In this document: positions 18,554 to 27,071 of the stretch, piece by piece
How the letters are laid out: every line of letters starts with the position of its first letter
How positions within the stretch are numbered: position 1 is the first letter of the stretch
Source of the DNA: an uncultured Eubacterium sp.
Lineage (GTDB): Bacteria; Bacillota; Clostridia; Peptostreptococcales; Anaerovoracaceae
Assembly: GCA_902495595.1 (NCBI GenBank)
Contig: CABUXV010000007.1
Span: forward strand, 19,141 to 83,140
Reading direction: 5' to 3'
DNA length: 64,000 nt
The notes under the pieces: generated by a model
What the model was told of the DNA's origin: nothing
The model's database searches: none
What the model saw: only the letters and a program-made list of their open reading frames with translations
Translations under genes and position numbers: made by a program

Positions 18554-18589
18554 CTGTCTCACCTCACTTTATAAATAAAAATCCTAATT

Positions 18590-18618
18590 ATTTTAACATA
18601 AAGAAATTTATTTGTAAA
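18590..18618 (-). promoter_or_regulatory. Promoter of the mgtE leader
   Basis: On the minus strand TTTACA (18613-18618) and TAAAAT (18590-18595) are 17 bases apart, with TG one base before the -10 (an extended -10). The predicted transcript start near 18583 lies about 30 bases before the leader ORF. Confidence 0.65.
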
Positions 18619-18624
18619 ATCATT

Positions 18625-19992
18625 CTACTTCATAAGTTTCTTCAAAAGTTTATAATCACTTTCGCTGTTTGGAGAATACCTTACGGACATGTCAAGCCAG
18701 TTTTTCTTCTCCAGAACGCTCTTCTGATGGGAAAAAGTCATAAAACTGTTTTTACCGTGATATGCTCCCATACCGCTTTCTCCCACACCGCCAAAAGGCA
18801 TATGAGAAGATGCCAGATGAACAATGGTATCGTTTATACATCCTCCTCCATAGGAAACTCTGTTTACTATATATTTTTTAATCTTTTCGGATTTCGTAAA
18901 CAAATACAGAGCCAAAGGTTTTGCCCTTTCGTTGATATGCCGAGCAGCTTCGCAGATGTCATCAAATGGTATTATAGGAAGAAGAGGACCGAAAATCTCT
19001 TCTTTCATAACTTCGCAGTCCCAGTCCGCATCTATTAATGCAGGAGATATTTTCCTGCATTTCTCGTCACTTTCGCCGCCTGCAATAATGCAGCTGTTTT
19101 CAAGAAGATTTTGCAGCCGTACAAAATGTTTTTCATTGATTATCTTAGGATAATTAATATTCTTATGAGGATTGCTTCCGTACAAACTGAAAATGCTTTT
19201 TTTCAGTTCTTCGATAAGCTTATCGTATATATCCCTGTGAGCCAGAACATAGTCGGGAGCAACACAGGTCTGTCCACAATTCAGAAGTTTTCCCCACGCG
19301 ATACGTTTTGCACTTAAAGGTATATCTGCCGTTTCATCCACGATACACGGACTTTTGCCTCCAAGCTCTAAAGTTACCGGGGTCAGATGCTTTGCAGCTT
19401 TCTCCATCACAAGCTTTCCTACTTTTATTCCTCCTGTAAAGAATATATAGTTAAAGGGCAGATCAAGAAGTTCATGATTAACTTCCCTTCCTCCTTCCGC
19501 TACACAAATATATTCATCGGGAAAATTTTGCTCTATAATACTTTTTATTATTGCCGATGTTTCAGAAGAATAATTTGACGGCTTTAAGACAGCGCAGTTT
19601 CCGGCGGCAATGCATCCTGCGAGAGGCGCTATGGCCAGCTGAAAAGGATAGTTCCACGGAGCCATGATAAGAACCGAACCGTAAGGTTCTCTATATATTC
19701 TGCTTCTTGCCGGAAAATGGGCAAACGGAGTAGGCACGCGTACAGGCTTCATCAGTTTTTGCAGATTTTTAAGCATATAGCTCACCTCTTCAAGCACGAT
19801 TCCCGTCTCCGTCTCATAACATTCAAATTTGGATTTTCCCAAATCCTTTCTTACCGCTTCATATATATTTTGTTCGTTTTCCAAAATGCCTTTATAAAGT
19901 TTCTTAAGCTGCTCTTTTCTGAAACTCTCCGAAAGTGTTTCCCCCTTTAAAAAAAACTTTTTCTGTTTTTCAAAGACCTCACTTATTCTCAT
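18625..19992 (-). CDS. Aldehyde dehydrogenase family protein
   Basis: A 455-residue NAD(P)-dependent aldehyde dehydrogenase of the class 3 (YwdH/ALDH3-like) type: no long N-terminal extension, and a C-terminal tail after HMPFGGVGESGMGAYHG. The active site shows the general base in LELGGKSP and the nucleophile Cys in NCGQTCVAPD. It probably oxidises medium-chain or aromatic aldehydes. ATG 19992 follows GGGAGGCAGTCAAG. It lies 48 bases downstream of the CoA-transferase gene and may share its transcript, linking it to fermentation. Confidence 0.9.
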   Translation of the reverse strand: MRISEVFEKQKKFFLKGETLSESFRKEQLKKLYKGILENEQNIYEAVRKDLGKSKFECYETETGIVLEEVSYMLKNLQKLMKPVRVPTPFAHFPARSRIYREPYGSVLIMAPWNYPFQLAIAPLAGCIAAGNCAVLKPSNYSSETSAIIKSIIEQNFPDEYICVAEGGREVNHELLDLPFNYIFFTGGIKVGKLVMEKAAKHLTPVTLELGGKSPCIVDETADIPLSAKRIAWGKLLNCGQTCVAPDYVLAHRDIYDKLIEELKKSIFSLYGSNPHKNINYPKIINEKHFVRLQNLLENSCIIAGGESDEKCRKISPALIDADWDCEVMKEEIFGPLLPIIPFDDICEAARHINERAKPLALYLFTKSEKIKKYIVNRVSYGGGCINDTIVHLASSHMPFGGVGESGMGAYHGKNSFMTFSHQKSVLEKKNWLDMSVRYSPNSESDYKLLKKLMK

Positions 19993-20040
19993 ACTTGACT
20001 GCCTCCCTTTATACAAAGTCTCAAACTTATTATTAACCGA

Positions 20041-21381
20041 TTATCTGTTTGAATTTCTCCATATGGACATTTTTTCCGCTTCTTTTACAAGTTCATCCCT
20101 GAAGTCAGGATGAGCTATATTTATCAAAGCCTCGGCTCTCTGCCATGTGGATAATCCTTTTAAGCAGACTTTGCCGTATTCCGTAACTATATAATGTGCA
20201 TTTGTCCTTGTATCAGTAACAACGGAGCCCTCTGCCAGCGTCGGTCTTATTCTGGAATGTAAAACACCATCCTTTGATTTATAAGTTGATGAACAGCAGA
20301 CAAAACTCTTTCCTCCTTTTGAAAGATAAGCTCCCAGAACAAAATCAAGCTGTCCGCCGGAACCGCTTATATGCCGTACTCCGGCACTTTCTGAGTTAAT
20401 CTGTCCATATAGGTCAACATCAACTGCATTGTTTATAGATATAAAATTATCAAGCGCCGCTATTTTATCTATGCCATTTGTATAATCGACAGGAACGCAC
20501 ATACACTCAGGATTATCATCAATATAATCATATAATTTCTGTGTTCCTGCTGCAAAGGCATAAGCCTGACGCCCCTTGTCTATATTCTTCCTGAGCCCTG
20601 TTATTTTTCCCTTTTCAGCTATATCAACAAAAGCATCTATGTACATTTCAGTATGTACACCCAAATCTTTAAGATCTGATTCAGCTATCATTGAGCCTAC
20701 TGCATTGGGCATTGCTCCTATTCCCATCTGTAAACATGCTCCATTGGGAATTTCATCTATAATAAGCTTTGCAACCTTTTTATCAACATCAGTGGGAGGA
20801 GCTCCTGCGCCAAGCTGCCCTATATCGGGATTATCTCCCTCTACTATGTAATCTACATCGGAAATATGTATGCTCTCTTCAAATCCTCCCAGACACCTGG
20901 GCATTTTTTCATTGACCTCTACTATAACTACATCGGCCACATCGCACACAGCCGACATGTGAGAAGCATTAGGTCCAAAATTAAAAAATCCGTGCCTATC
21001 CATAGGCGCTACCTGAAACATCGCCACATTCAAATGCTTTATGTTTTCCCTGTAATATGCCGGCAGTTCTGAAAATCTCATAGGACTGTAATAGGAAAAC
21101 CCACCGCTTATAGCTTTTCTTTCAATACCGCTCATATGCCATGAATTCCACGTAAAGTGCTTTGCTGTATCCTTCACCTTGAAAATTTCAGGAGTCCACA
21201 GCAAAATTCCTCCTCTTACATTTACATTTTCAAGTTCATCCGCCCTCTCGGCAAGAGCTTTATCAAGAACATCAGGTGTTCCGGTAGTCCATCCGTAATC
21301 CACCCAGTCACCGGACTTAACCACTTTAACAGCTTTCTGTGCAGATGTAAGTTTCTGCCCATATTCTTTAACAAAATCCAT
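20041..21381 (-). CDS. but: Butyryl-CoA:acetate CoA-transferase
   Basis: A 446-residue family I CoA-transferase. Signature stretches are [14 protein letters not shown] near residue 23, [10 protein letters not shown] near 80, [13 protein letters not shown] with catalytic E245, and [20 protein letters not shown], close to the butyrate-forming Roseburia/Eubacterium enzymes. The reaction moves CoA from butyryl-CoA to acetate, releasing butyrate as the end product of fermentation. 4-hydroxybutyrate CoA-transferase is a close relative and cannot be ruled out. Next to an aldehyde dehydrogenase, both fit anaerobic acid production. Confidence 0.85.
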   Translation of the reverse strand: MDFVKEYGQKLTSAQKAVKVVKSGDWVDYGWTTGTPDVLDKALAERADELENVNVRGGILLWTPEIFKVKDTAKHFTWNSWHMSGIERKAISGGFSYYSPMRFSELPAYYRENIKHLNVAMFQVAPMDRHGFFNFGPNASHMSAVCDVADVVIVEVNEKMPRCLGGFEESIHISDVDYIVEGDNPDIGQLGAGAPPTDVDKKVAKLIIDEIPNGACLQMGIGAMPNAVGSMIAESDLKDLGVHTEMYIDAFVDIAEKGKITGLRKNIDKGRQAYAFAAGTQKLYDYIDDNPECMCVPVDYTNGIDKIAALDNFISINNAVDVDLYGQINSESAGVRHISGSGGQLDFVLGAYLSKGGKSFVCCSSTYKSKDGVLHSRIRPTLAEGSVVTDTRTNAHYIVTEYGKVCLKGLSTWQRAEALINIAHPDFRDELVKEAEKMSIWRNSNR

Positions 21382-21580
21382 AACCTATCTCCTTGCTGTA
21401 ACTAATACCATCTTTTCAAAAAATTATATTAAATATTCTAACATTTGCGAATTATCCGGTCAATATAAGTATTTTTTTGTCAATCTTCCATAAGGTTGGA
21501 ATAAAAACAAATAAAGTGACTGTTTATAATGATTTATGTTAAAATTCAACTATGATATTCATATAAAAGGATGTGATAAA

Positions 21581-22102
21581 ATGATTATTTTGATTACCGG
21601 AGCCTCACACACAGGCAAAACACTATTAGCTCAAAAACTTCTAGAAAAATATAAATACCCTTATTTATCTATTGACCATTTAAAAATGGGTCTAATACGA
21701 AGCGGTAATACAGACTTATCTGTGGAGGAGGATGATAAACTGACTTCTTATTTATGGCCTATTATCCGTGAAATTATAAAAACCGCAGTCGAAAACAAAC
21801 AAAATCTAATTATAGAGGGCGGCTATATTCCTTTTAACTGGAAAAAAGATTTTGAACCAGAATACATAAATAAAATCAAATACTACTGTCTCATAATGAG
21901 CGAAAACTACATAATAAAAAATTTCGATACTATAAAAAAATATGCTGATGCAATAGAAAAGCGTATTGATGATAAATGGTTCAGTATGAATTTTATGCTT
22001 AAAGAAAATACACATTATCTTAAAATGTGCCAAGAATATGACTGCAATTATATTCTCCTCGACAACTTTGATAATATAGAATGTATTGCTGATATGTTCT
22101 GA
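21581..22102 (+). CDS. P-loop NTPase / small-molecule kinase-like protein
   Basis: A 173-residue protein with Walker A GASHTGKTLLAQKLL at the start and an acidic stretch LIIEGGYIPFNWKKDF near residue 75. The compact size suggests a nucleotide or small-metabolite kinase fold, such as the 2-phosphoglycerate kinase/adenylylsulfate kinase-like group, but no specific family is clear. ATG 21581 follows AAAGGATGTGATAAA and puts the P-loop at residue 7; an upstream in-frame start adds 15 codons with no good ribosome binding site. It stands alone. Confidence 0.7.
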   Translation: MIILITGASHTGKTLLAQKLLEKYKYPYLSIDHLKMGLIRSGNTDLSVEEDDKLTSYLWPIIREIIKTAVENKQNLIIEGGYIPFNWKKDFEPEYINKIKYYCLIMSENYIIKNFDTIKKYADAIEKRIDDKWFSMNFMLKENTHYLKMCQEYDCNYILLDNFDNIECIADMF

Positions 22103-22202
22103 TTTTTCATATCACAGACATTTCATCCTCTATAATATCTAGGAAATTTACATATGTCTATCCGGCTTTCACTTTGTGAATATTCCTCGGCACATAAAAC
22201 AA

Positions 22203-22235
22203 CTCTGTGAAAACACTAAAAGCATCTTCACAGAG
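22203..22235. terminator. Bidirectional terminator
   Basis: CTCTGTGAA pairs with TTCACAGAG (9-bp stem, 15-base loop) between the P-loop gene and the converging AIM24-like gene, with T-rich runs on both sides. Confidence 0.75.
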
Positions 22236-22276
22236 TCTCTATTTTAAATATAATCTATAAAGTCATCCTGCACTGA

Positions 22277-22972
22277 TTAATTTGAAGATGGTAAAAACGG
22301 ACGTACAGCATCTGCCAGACTATGTATGTTTCTTGTCTGAATCAATACTTTGCCGCTGCCGTGAAACTCGTTTACAATTCCTTCACCTGTCGTAAATCCA
22401 AAAGTCCCGCTTGCAACACGAATATCATAATTCAAAGAAGCATCCCACGCAACAACATGCTCGTTATCAATGGTAATAGGATGCTGCTGCGTTACTTCCA
22501 ATTCCAGAATATCACCAAAAGCGTTAACCAAAATATCTCCCTCTCCGTGAGTCTCCATTACGAACAATCCACCTGTACCGGAAAACAGCGCTTTTCCTAC
22601 ATCCTGCGATTTCATCGTATAGTCCACACTTTCATCGCACGCAAGAAACGCTCCGGTATTCAGTCTGTACTGGGTACTTGCATTAACGTGAATACATTTG
22701 ATTTTTCCCGGAATAGACGGCGCGATACCGATGTATGCATTATCGCTCATTCCCGTTGCATGAGTCATGAACATACTTTCGCCGCTGGTAATGCTTTTGC
22801 CGATAGCGCTCAGCATTCCGCCAAAGCCTTTCTTGGAACTGTTCATCTTTCCTTCCAGACTCACATTGGATACGTATGCCATTGCACCCCGCTCTATCTT
22901 AACCTTTTCGTTTATCCCCATCTGAATATGTACTAACGGGCAATCGGAATCACCTAATATTTTATATCTCAT
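22277..22972 (-). CDS. TIGR00266/AIM24 family protein
   Basis: A 231-residue all-beta protein. It shows repeats typical of the family (GSKxGxGG-like MNSSKKGFGGML, the FMTHATG segment, PSIPGKIKCIHV, GTGGLFVMETHGEGDILV, SGTFGFTTGEGIVNEFHGSG). TIGR00266 proteins are tryptophan-RNA attenuator-like beta folds of unclear cellular role. ATG 22972 is chosen because GGGAGGAGTAAAT precedes it. Start and end agree with full length for the family. No operon partner is apparent. Confidence 0.85.
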   Translation of the reverse strand: MRYKILGDSDCPLVHIQMGINEKVKIERGAMAYVSNVSLEGKMNSSKKGFGGMLSAIGKSITSGESMFMTHATGMSDNAYIGIAPSIPGKIKCIHVNASTQYRLNTGAFLACDESVDYTMKSQDVGKALFSGTGGLFVMETHGEGDILVNAFGDILELEVTQQHPITIDNEHVVAWDASLNYDIRVASGTFGFTTGEGIVNEFHGSGKVLIQTRNIHSLADAVRPFLPSSN

Positions 22973-23121
22973 ATTTACTCCTCCCATAAATTTTTATAAC
23001 TAATGCAAGTATACCATGAGAGTAAGATATTGTATAGGAAAACCGTGCGCTTCCCTTATTTCATAACTCTAATACCATTTTACTTTCTTCAGAATATATT
23101 GTTTATCTTAGAATTTGTCAT

Positions 23122-24234
23122 TTACCATACTTTTTCCGAAATTTTCTTTACAAGAGCTAATTTTTTCCACTGTTCCTCATCTGTCAGCTTATTTCCGATT
23201 TCACAAGAAGCAAAACCACACTGCGGACTTAAACAGAGATTGTCAAAAGGAACAAATTTTGCAGCTTCATGAATACGGTCAATGATCGTTCTTTCATCTT
23301 CAAGTACAGGAGATTTTGTCGTTAATAATCCGAGAACCACTTTTTTATTTTGGGGGACAAAACGCAGTGGTTCAAATCCACCGGAACGCTCATCATCGAA
23401 TTCCAAATAAAATCCATCGACATTTTCATTTCCAAAAAGGAACTCTGCAATTGGTTCATATCCGCCGGAAGAAGCCCATGTAGAATGGTAATTGCCCCTG
23501 CAAACATGCGTAGTAATCACAAGGTCAGAAGGTCTGTCTTTAAGCGCAAGATTATTTAAGCGGAGATATTTTTCCGCTGTTTCCGTAAGTTCAGCTTCTC
23601 CATTTTGTCTGTTGCTCCAATATTTCTTATCACAAAACATTCCCCATGTACAATCGTCAAATTGAATATTGCGGCATCCGGCCTTATAAAGGTCTGCAAT
23701 AACCTTTCTATATGCGGCAGCAATATCCTGAATAAGTTTTTCGTCATCAGGATAATATTTTACAGTATTTTCTCCATTCTTTTCACGAAATAATTCTGCG
23801 TAAAGTTGAGCAGGCGCCGGAATTGTCTGTCTTGCCACTGTATTCTCATCTTCAAATTGTTTTACAAATTTAAAATGCTTTACGAATGGATGGTTTTCTC
23901 CGTTTATATTGCCTGATATCGCAATAGAGCCGCAAGTAGTTTCTTCACCATGAAAAAAATAACCATGGTCAAGTTCAATATGCTCGATACCATTAAGTCC
24001 CCACATAAAATCAAGATGCCAGTAGCTTCTCCTGAATTCACCGTCTGTAATCACATGATAACCAGCTTCCTTCTGCTTAGCAATCAATTTTATAATCTCT
24101 TCATCTTCAGCTTTTGTCAAATCTTCGCTTGTAATATTTCCTTCCGCATAATCAATTCTTGCTTTTTTTAAAGTCTCAGGTCTTAAAAAGCTGCCTACAA
24201 AATCATATTTAAAAGGTGCGTTTTCTTTATACAT
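23122..24234 (-). CDS. Cobalamin-independent methionine synthase C-terminal-like protein
   Basis: A 370-residue protein resembling the catalytic half of MetE (YxjG/YxjH type). Visible features are VGSFLRPETLKKAR near the start, VITDGEFRRSYWHLDF, the folate/substrate region IQFDDCTWGMFCD, THVCRGNYHSTWAS and LSPQCGFAS, where the histidine and final cysteine would be zinc ligands. YxjG/YxjH proteins transfer methyl groups to homocysteine, though the donor is uncertain without the N-terminal MetE half. ATG 24234 follows GCGAGGAAAGAAC. A LysR regulator lies just upstream on the same strand. Confidence 0.88.
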   Translation of the reverse strand: MYKENAPFKYDFVGSFLRPETLKKARIDYAEGNITSEDLTKAEDEEIIKLIAKQKEAGYHVITDGEFRRSYWHLDFMWGLNGIEHIELDHGYFFHGEETTCGSIAISGNINGENHPFVKHFKFVKQFEDENTVARQTIPAPAQLYAELFREKNGENTVKYYPDDEKLIQDIAAAYRKVIADLYKAGCRNIQFDDCTWGMFCDKKYWSNRQNGEAELTETAEKYLRLNNLALKDRPSDLVITTHVCRGNYHSTWASSGGYEPIAEFLFGNENVDGFYLEFDDERSGGFEPLRFVPQNKKVVLGLLTTKSPVLEDERTIIDRIHEAAKFVPFDNLCLSPQCGFASCEIGNKLTDEEQWKKLALVKKISEKVW

Positions 24235-24351
24235 TGTTCTTTCCTCGCTTTCGTTTATTATGCAATAATTAGACCACAATGTATATCTGCTGTAAAATAT
24301 ATAAAATCAACACTTCGCTATAACTTTTAACTATATCAATAACAATACAAG

Positions 24352-25257
24352 CTAAACAGGAACGGTATATTTTTTCAGCGCCTCAATATAGCGCTTCCCC
24401 AGTTTGCTCAAAACAGCCTTATTATGAGTAATTATCCCAATGTGCATTTCGCCTTCCGCCTCAAGCGGTATGGCAACGATATTTTCCCCATTCAATTCTT
24501 TATCAATCACACCGCTGCAAACGGTATATCCGTTAAGACCAATCAATAAATTAAACAGAGTCGCTCTATCCATAACACGTATATTCTTAGACCGCACAAT
24601 GGTACTGAAAATCTCCTCAGAAAAATAAAAGGAATTATGCTCTCCCTGCTCATAAGAAAGATATGGATACTGCTTTAAATCTTTCATACTGACAGAAGCT
24701 TGCTTTGCAAGAGGATTTCCGGAGCTTACAAATATATGAGGCTGAGCGGTAAATAACTCTGTAAATTTCAAATCATTTGCTTTAAGTAATTTTTGTATTA
24801 CCATTTGATTAAATCCGTTATAATATAAAATCCCAATCTCGCTTTTCATTCGGGAAACATCATCAATAATAGCAAACGTTTGAGTTTCCCTCAAACTGAA
24901 ATCATATTCATCTCCACCGCAGTCTTTTATCAAATCAACAAAAGCATTGACAGCAAACGAGTAATGCTGAGTAGAAACTCTGAATTCCTGTTTGCCTCCA
25001 GCCTGGATTTTATATTTTTCCTCAAGTAACGAGGCTTGCTCCAGAACCTGTCTTGCATATCCCAAAAAAATTTCGCCTTCTTTTGAAACGGTAACGCCTT
25101 TATTTGTCCTGTCGAAAATAGTAATACCCATTTCTTTTTCCAGTGCTTTTATAGCTTTTGTAAGACTTGGCTGGGAAAGAAATAAAAATTTTGCAGCTTC
25201 ACTAAAAGTTCCTTTTTCTGCAACTGCTACGATATATTTTAACTGTTGTAACGTCAT
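24352..25257 (-). CDS. LysR family transcriptional regulator
   Basis: A 301-residue LysR regulator. The helix-turn-helix reads TLQQLKYIVAVAEKGTFSEA with LSQPSLTKAIKALEKEMG; the effector domain follows. It lies 117 bases upstream of the MetE-like gene in the same orientation, so it may be co-transcribed and control methionine or one-carbon genes. That is inference; the binding target is not visible here. Confidence 0.87.
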   Translation of the reverse strand: MTLQQLKYIVAVAEKGTFSEAAKFLFLSQPSLTKAIKALEKEMGITIFDRTNKGVTVSKEGEIFLGYARQVLEQASLLEEKYKIQAGGKQEFRVSTQHYSFAVNAFVDLIKDCGGDEYDFSLRETQTFAIIDDVSRMKSEIGILYYNGFNQMVIQKLLKANDLKFTELFTAQPHIFVSSGNPLAKQASVSMKDLKQYPYLSYEQGEHNSFYFSEEIFSTIVRSKNIRVMDRATLFNLLIGLNGYTVCSGVIDKELNGENIVAIPLEAEGEMHIGIITHNKAVLSKLGKRYIEALKKYTVPV

Positions 25258-25318
25258 AATACTCCTTGCTTATTTTATTAACTGATTTTCTATCTGATAA
25301 TTCGAACAAAAACAAAAC

Positions 25319-25355
25319 AGCTGAATCTCTCATACATAAAAAGATGCTTTCAGCT
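25319..25355 (-). terminator. Probable terminator of the DpnII-type operon
   Basis: AGCTGAA (25319-25325) pairs with TTCAGCT (25349-25355) across a 23-base loop, and the minus strand continues with GTTTTGTTTTTG. It lies nine bases past the nuclease stop. The loop is long, so it is only moderately certain. Confidence 0.5.
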
Positions 25356-25363
25356 CAAATCAA

Positions 25364-26239
25364 TTATATAAAAATCTTTTCCATAATCCCTTTTTCCATA
25401 TCATCTATGTTGTAAATATGTTTCATAACATCAAAAGTTTCTTCTAAATTATTTTTCGCTCCATTCCAGCCTTTCCCATCCGTAAACCATACAAATGTAA
25501 ACCCATCTATTGTATCTGCTTCAAGAGCTAAAGTTTTATAGCTTCTTGCAGTCTCATTTAGCTTTGACCCTTCGCTTCTGTAAAAATTTGTTTCGACCGC
25601 ATATATCATACCCTCTGTTTTAACAACAAAATCAAAACGCTTCTCCATCTTTCCTTTATTTGAAACAGCCGATAAATCTATATCCCACTTTTCTTCAATT
25701 TTATGTATATACATTTCCTTAAAGTATGATTTATCCTTAATAAATCCCGATTTTACTATGTAACTTTCAACCAGATTCTCCATAAGGTGTCCGCCGCGAT
25801 TTTTACGGCCGTTGGAATCAAGTCCTGCCTCAACTCCCATAACATAATCAATCAGATTATTTATCAAATGATTCTCAAGCAAGTTAAACAGCCCTGTTTT
25901 TTCCATAAAATAAGAATAACGGTCATAATCATCACTGACAGATACATCCTTTGTACTGTCAAATCTATATAAAAAACCGCCGTTTTCGTCCTGACAATAT
26001 ATCTCTTTTTCACGCTTCGCCAAAAGTATTGGTATTACATTCAGAATTTCGGGATAGGCTTTCGCAAGTTTTTTAAAATCTTCCTCAATATTTTTTGAAC
26101 CTATCAAGGAATTTAAAATATTTAATTCTATCTTTACATTATCTGTATTGCGATATACTTTTTCAAAATTAACATAATAGCTGTAATCTGATATGCTGTT
26201 GCGAAATCTTGATAACCAGTTATTAAAATCTCTATTCAT
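25364..26239 (-). CDS. Type II restriction endonuclease, DpnII/MboI-like
   Basis: A 291-residue nuclease, close to the roughly 288 residues of R.DpnII. Residues 140-200 include GVEAGLDSNGRKNRGGHLME, a pattern of this family, and the catalytic PD-(D/E)xK core appears as EKRFDFVVKTEGMIYAVETNF, with D and E before the lysine-equivalent region. It would cut unmethylated GATC. ATG 26239 is selected because GAGGAGATATAAT precedes it at the end of the Mrr-like gene. The neighbouring GATC methylase protects the host. Confidence 0.85.
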   Translation of the reverse strand: MNRDFNNWLSRFRNSISDYSYYVNFEKVYRNTDNVKIELNILNSLIGSKNIEEDFKKLAKAYPEILNVIPILLAKREKEIYCQDENGGFLYRFDSTKDVSVSDDYDRYSYFMEKTGLFNLLENHLINNLIDYVMGVEAGLDSNGRKNRGGHLMENLVESYIVKSGFIKDKSYFKEMYIHKIEEKWDIDLSAVSNKGKMEKRFDFVVKTEGMIYAVETNFYRSEGSKLNETARSYKTLALEADTIDGFTFVWFTDGKGWNGAKNNLEETFDVMKHIYNIDDMEKGIMEKIFI

Positions 26240-26240
26240 A

Positions 26241-27059
26241 TTATATCTCCTCAAACTCAACCGTGAATCTACCGCCTGATTCAATATGCCATACTGCTCT
26301 TTTTGAAATAAAGACACCATCTGGCTGCCTTAGTCCAAAATCTCTATATGCCTTGGAAATACCGCCTACATATCTTCTTTGCGCGTCAATACGATACTCC
26401 TTATACGAAGAATTACCGAATCTAATAGTGATAACCGTGACATTTTCGGAAAGGCGTTCTTTGATAGCACGAGGCAGCACCAAAATATAAGCTCTTATGT
26501 CATTTTCAGTTACTACTCTATCGACCGTAATTCCCTGTTCGCTATTTACTGCAGATGTATTTTTCATTATGTTGTCGAGTGCAGGCTTACTAAACACCGG
26601 CTTGAAAGTAAATCCGATTTCTTTTTCGATACAGGTATTAACAAGTTCCCTTCCGTCTACAACAATAATAGGTCTGCTCGGATCTATTTGCTGTGCTTCA
26701 ACCTTCGCATTATCAGATACCTTCCCCGTTGTAATGAACATTCCAACTCCGCTTCTAAAAGAACCTCTTAATGCACGAATTTTCTCAGGAGAAATTGTAC
26801 TTGCAGGAGAGTATCGCTTTGCTTGTATATAAAATGATTCGTCAACAGAATTGGATAAACCACCAATACCTTTCCTTACGGCAGTTAAATCAATCCCTCC
26901 ATCTCCGGATTTCTTAGTGACAAAAACTTCCTCCAAACCAATTTTTTCTAAATATACCTTTAAAAACTCCTCAAATTTGTATCCATCTTCAAAGTAGTTA
27001 TAGAAACTATCCACTATTTCATTATATTCATCTGCTGATAAATCAATATTCTTTCGCAT
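26241..27059 (-). CDS. Mrr-like restriction endonuclease
   Basis: A 272-residue protein whose N-terminal 130 residues form an Mrr_cat domain: GDGGIDL (catalytic D57) and FYIQAKRYSP (Q79, K81), the PD-QxK form used by Mrr and McrBC-like enzymes. The C-terminal half is a beta-rich domain with no family I recognise. Mrr enzymes usually cut methylated DNA. It lies in one operon with the GATC methylase upstream and the DpnII-like nuclease one base downstream of its stop. In the DpnII locus of pneumococcus the middle gene is a second methylase; here it is a nuclease. Confidence 0.83.
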   Translation of the reverse strand: MRKNIDLSADEYNEIVDSFYNYFEDGYKFEEFLKVYLEKIGLEEVFVTKKSGDGGIDLTAVRKGIGGLSNSVDESFYIQAKRYSPASTISPEKIRALRGSFRSGVGMFITTGKVSDNAKVEAQQIDPSRPIIVVDGRELVNTCIEKEIGFTFKPVFSKPALDNIMKNTSAVNSEQGITVDRVVTENDIRAYILVLPRAIKERLSENVTVITIRFGNSSYKEYRIDAQRRYVGGISKAYRDFGLRQPDGVFISKRAVWHIESGGRFTVEFEEI

Positions 27060-27071
27060 AGCACATTCTCC

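Noticed and set aside
18304..18583. M-box (Mg2+) riboswitch upstream of mgtE
   Set aside because: The leader lacks the conserved M-box blocks such as AUGGGUCAACAG and GUGCUAAAGCUC. An AGGTGAG start alone is explained by the ribosome binding site of the leader ORF.
24235..24351. S-box or T-box ahead of the MetE-like gene
   Set aside because: The 117-base gap is too short and shows neither SAM aptamer motifs nor a T-box sequence.
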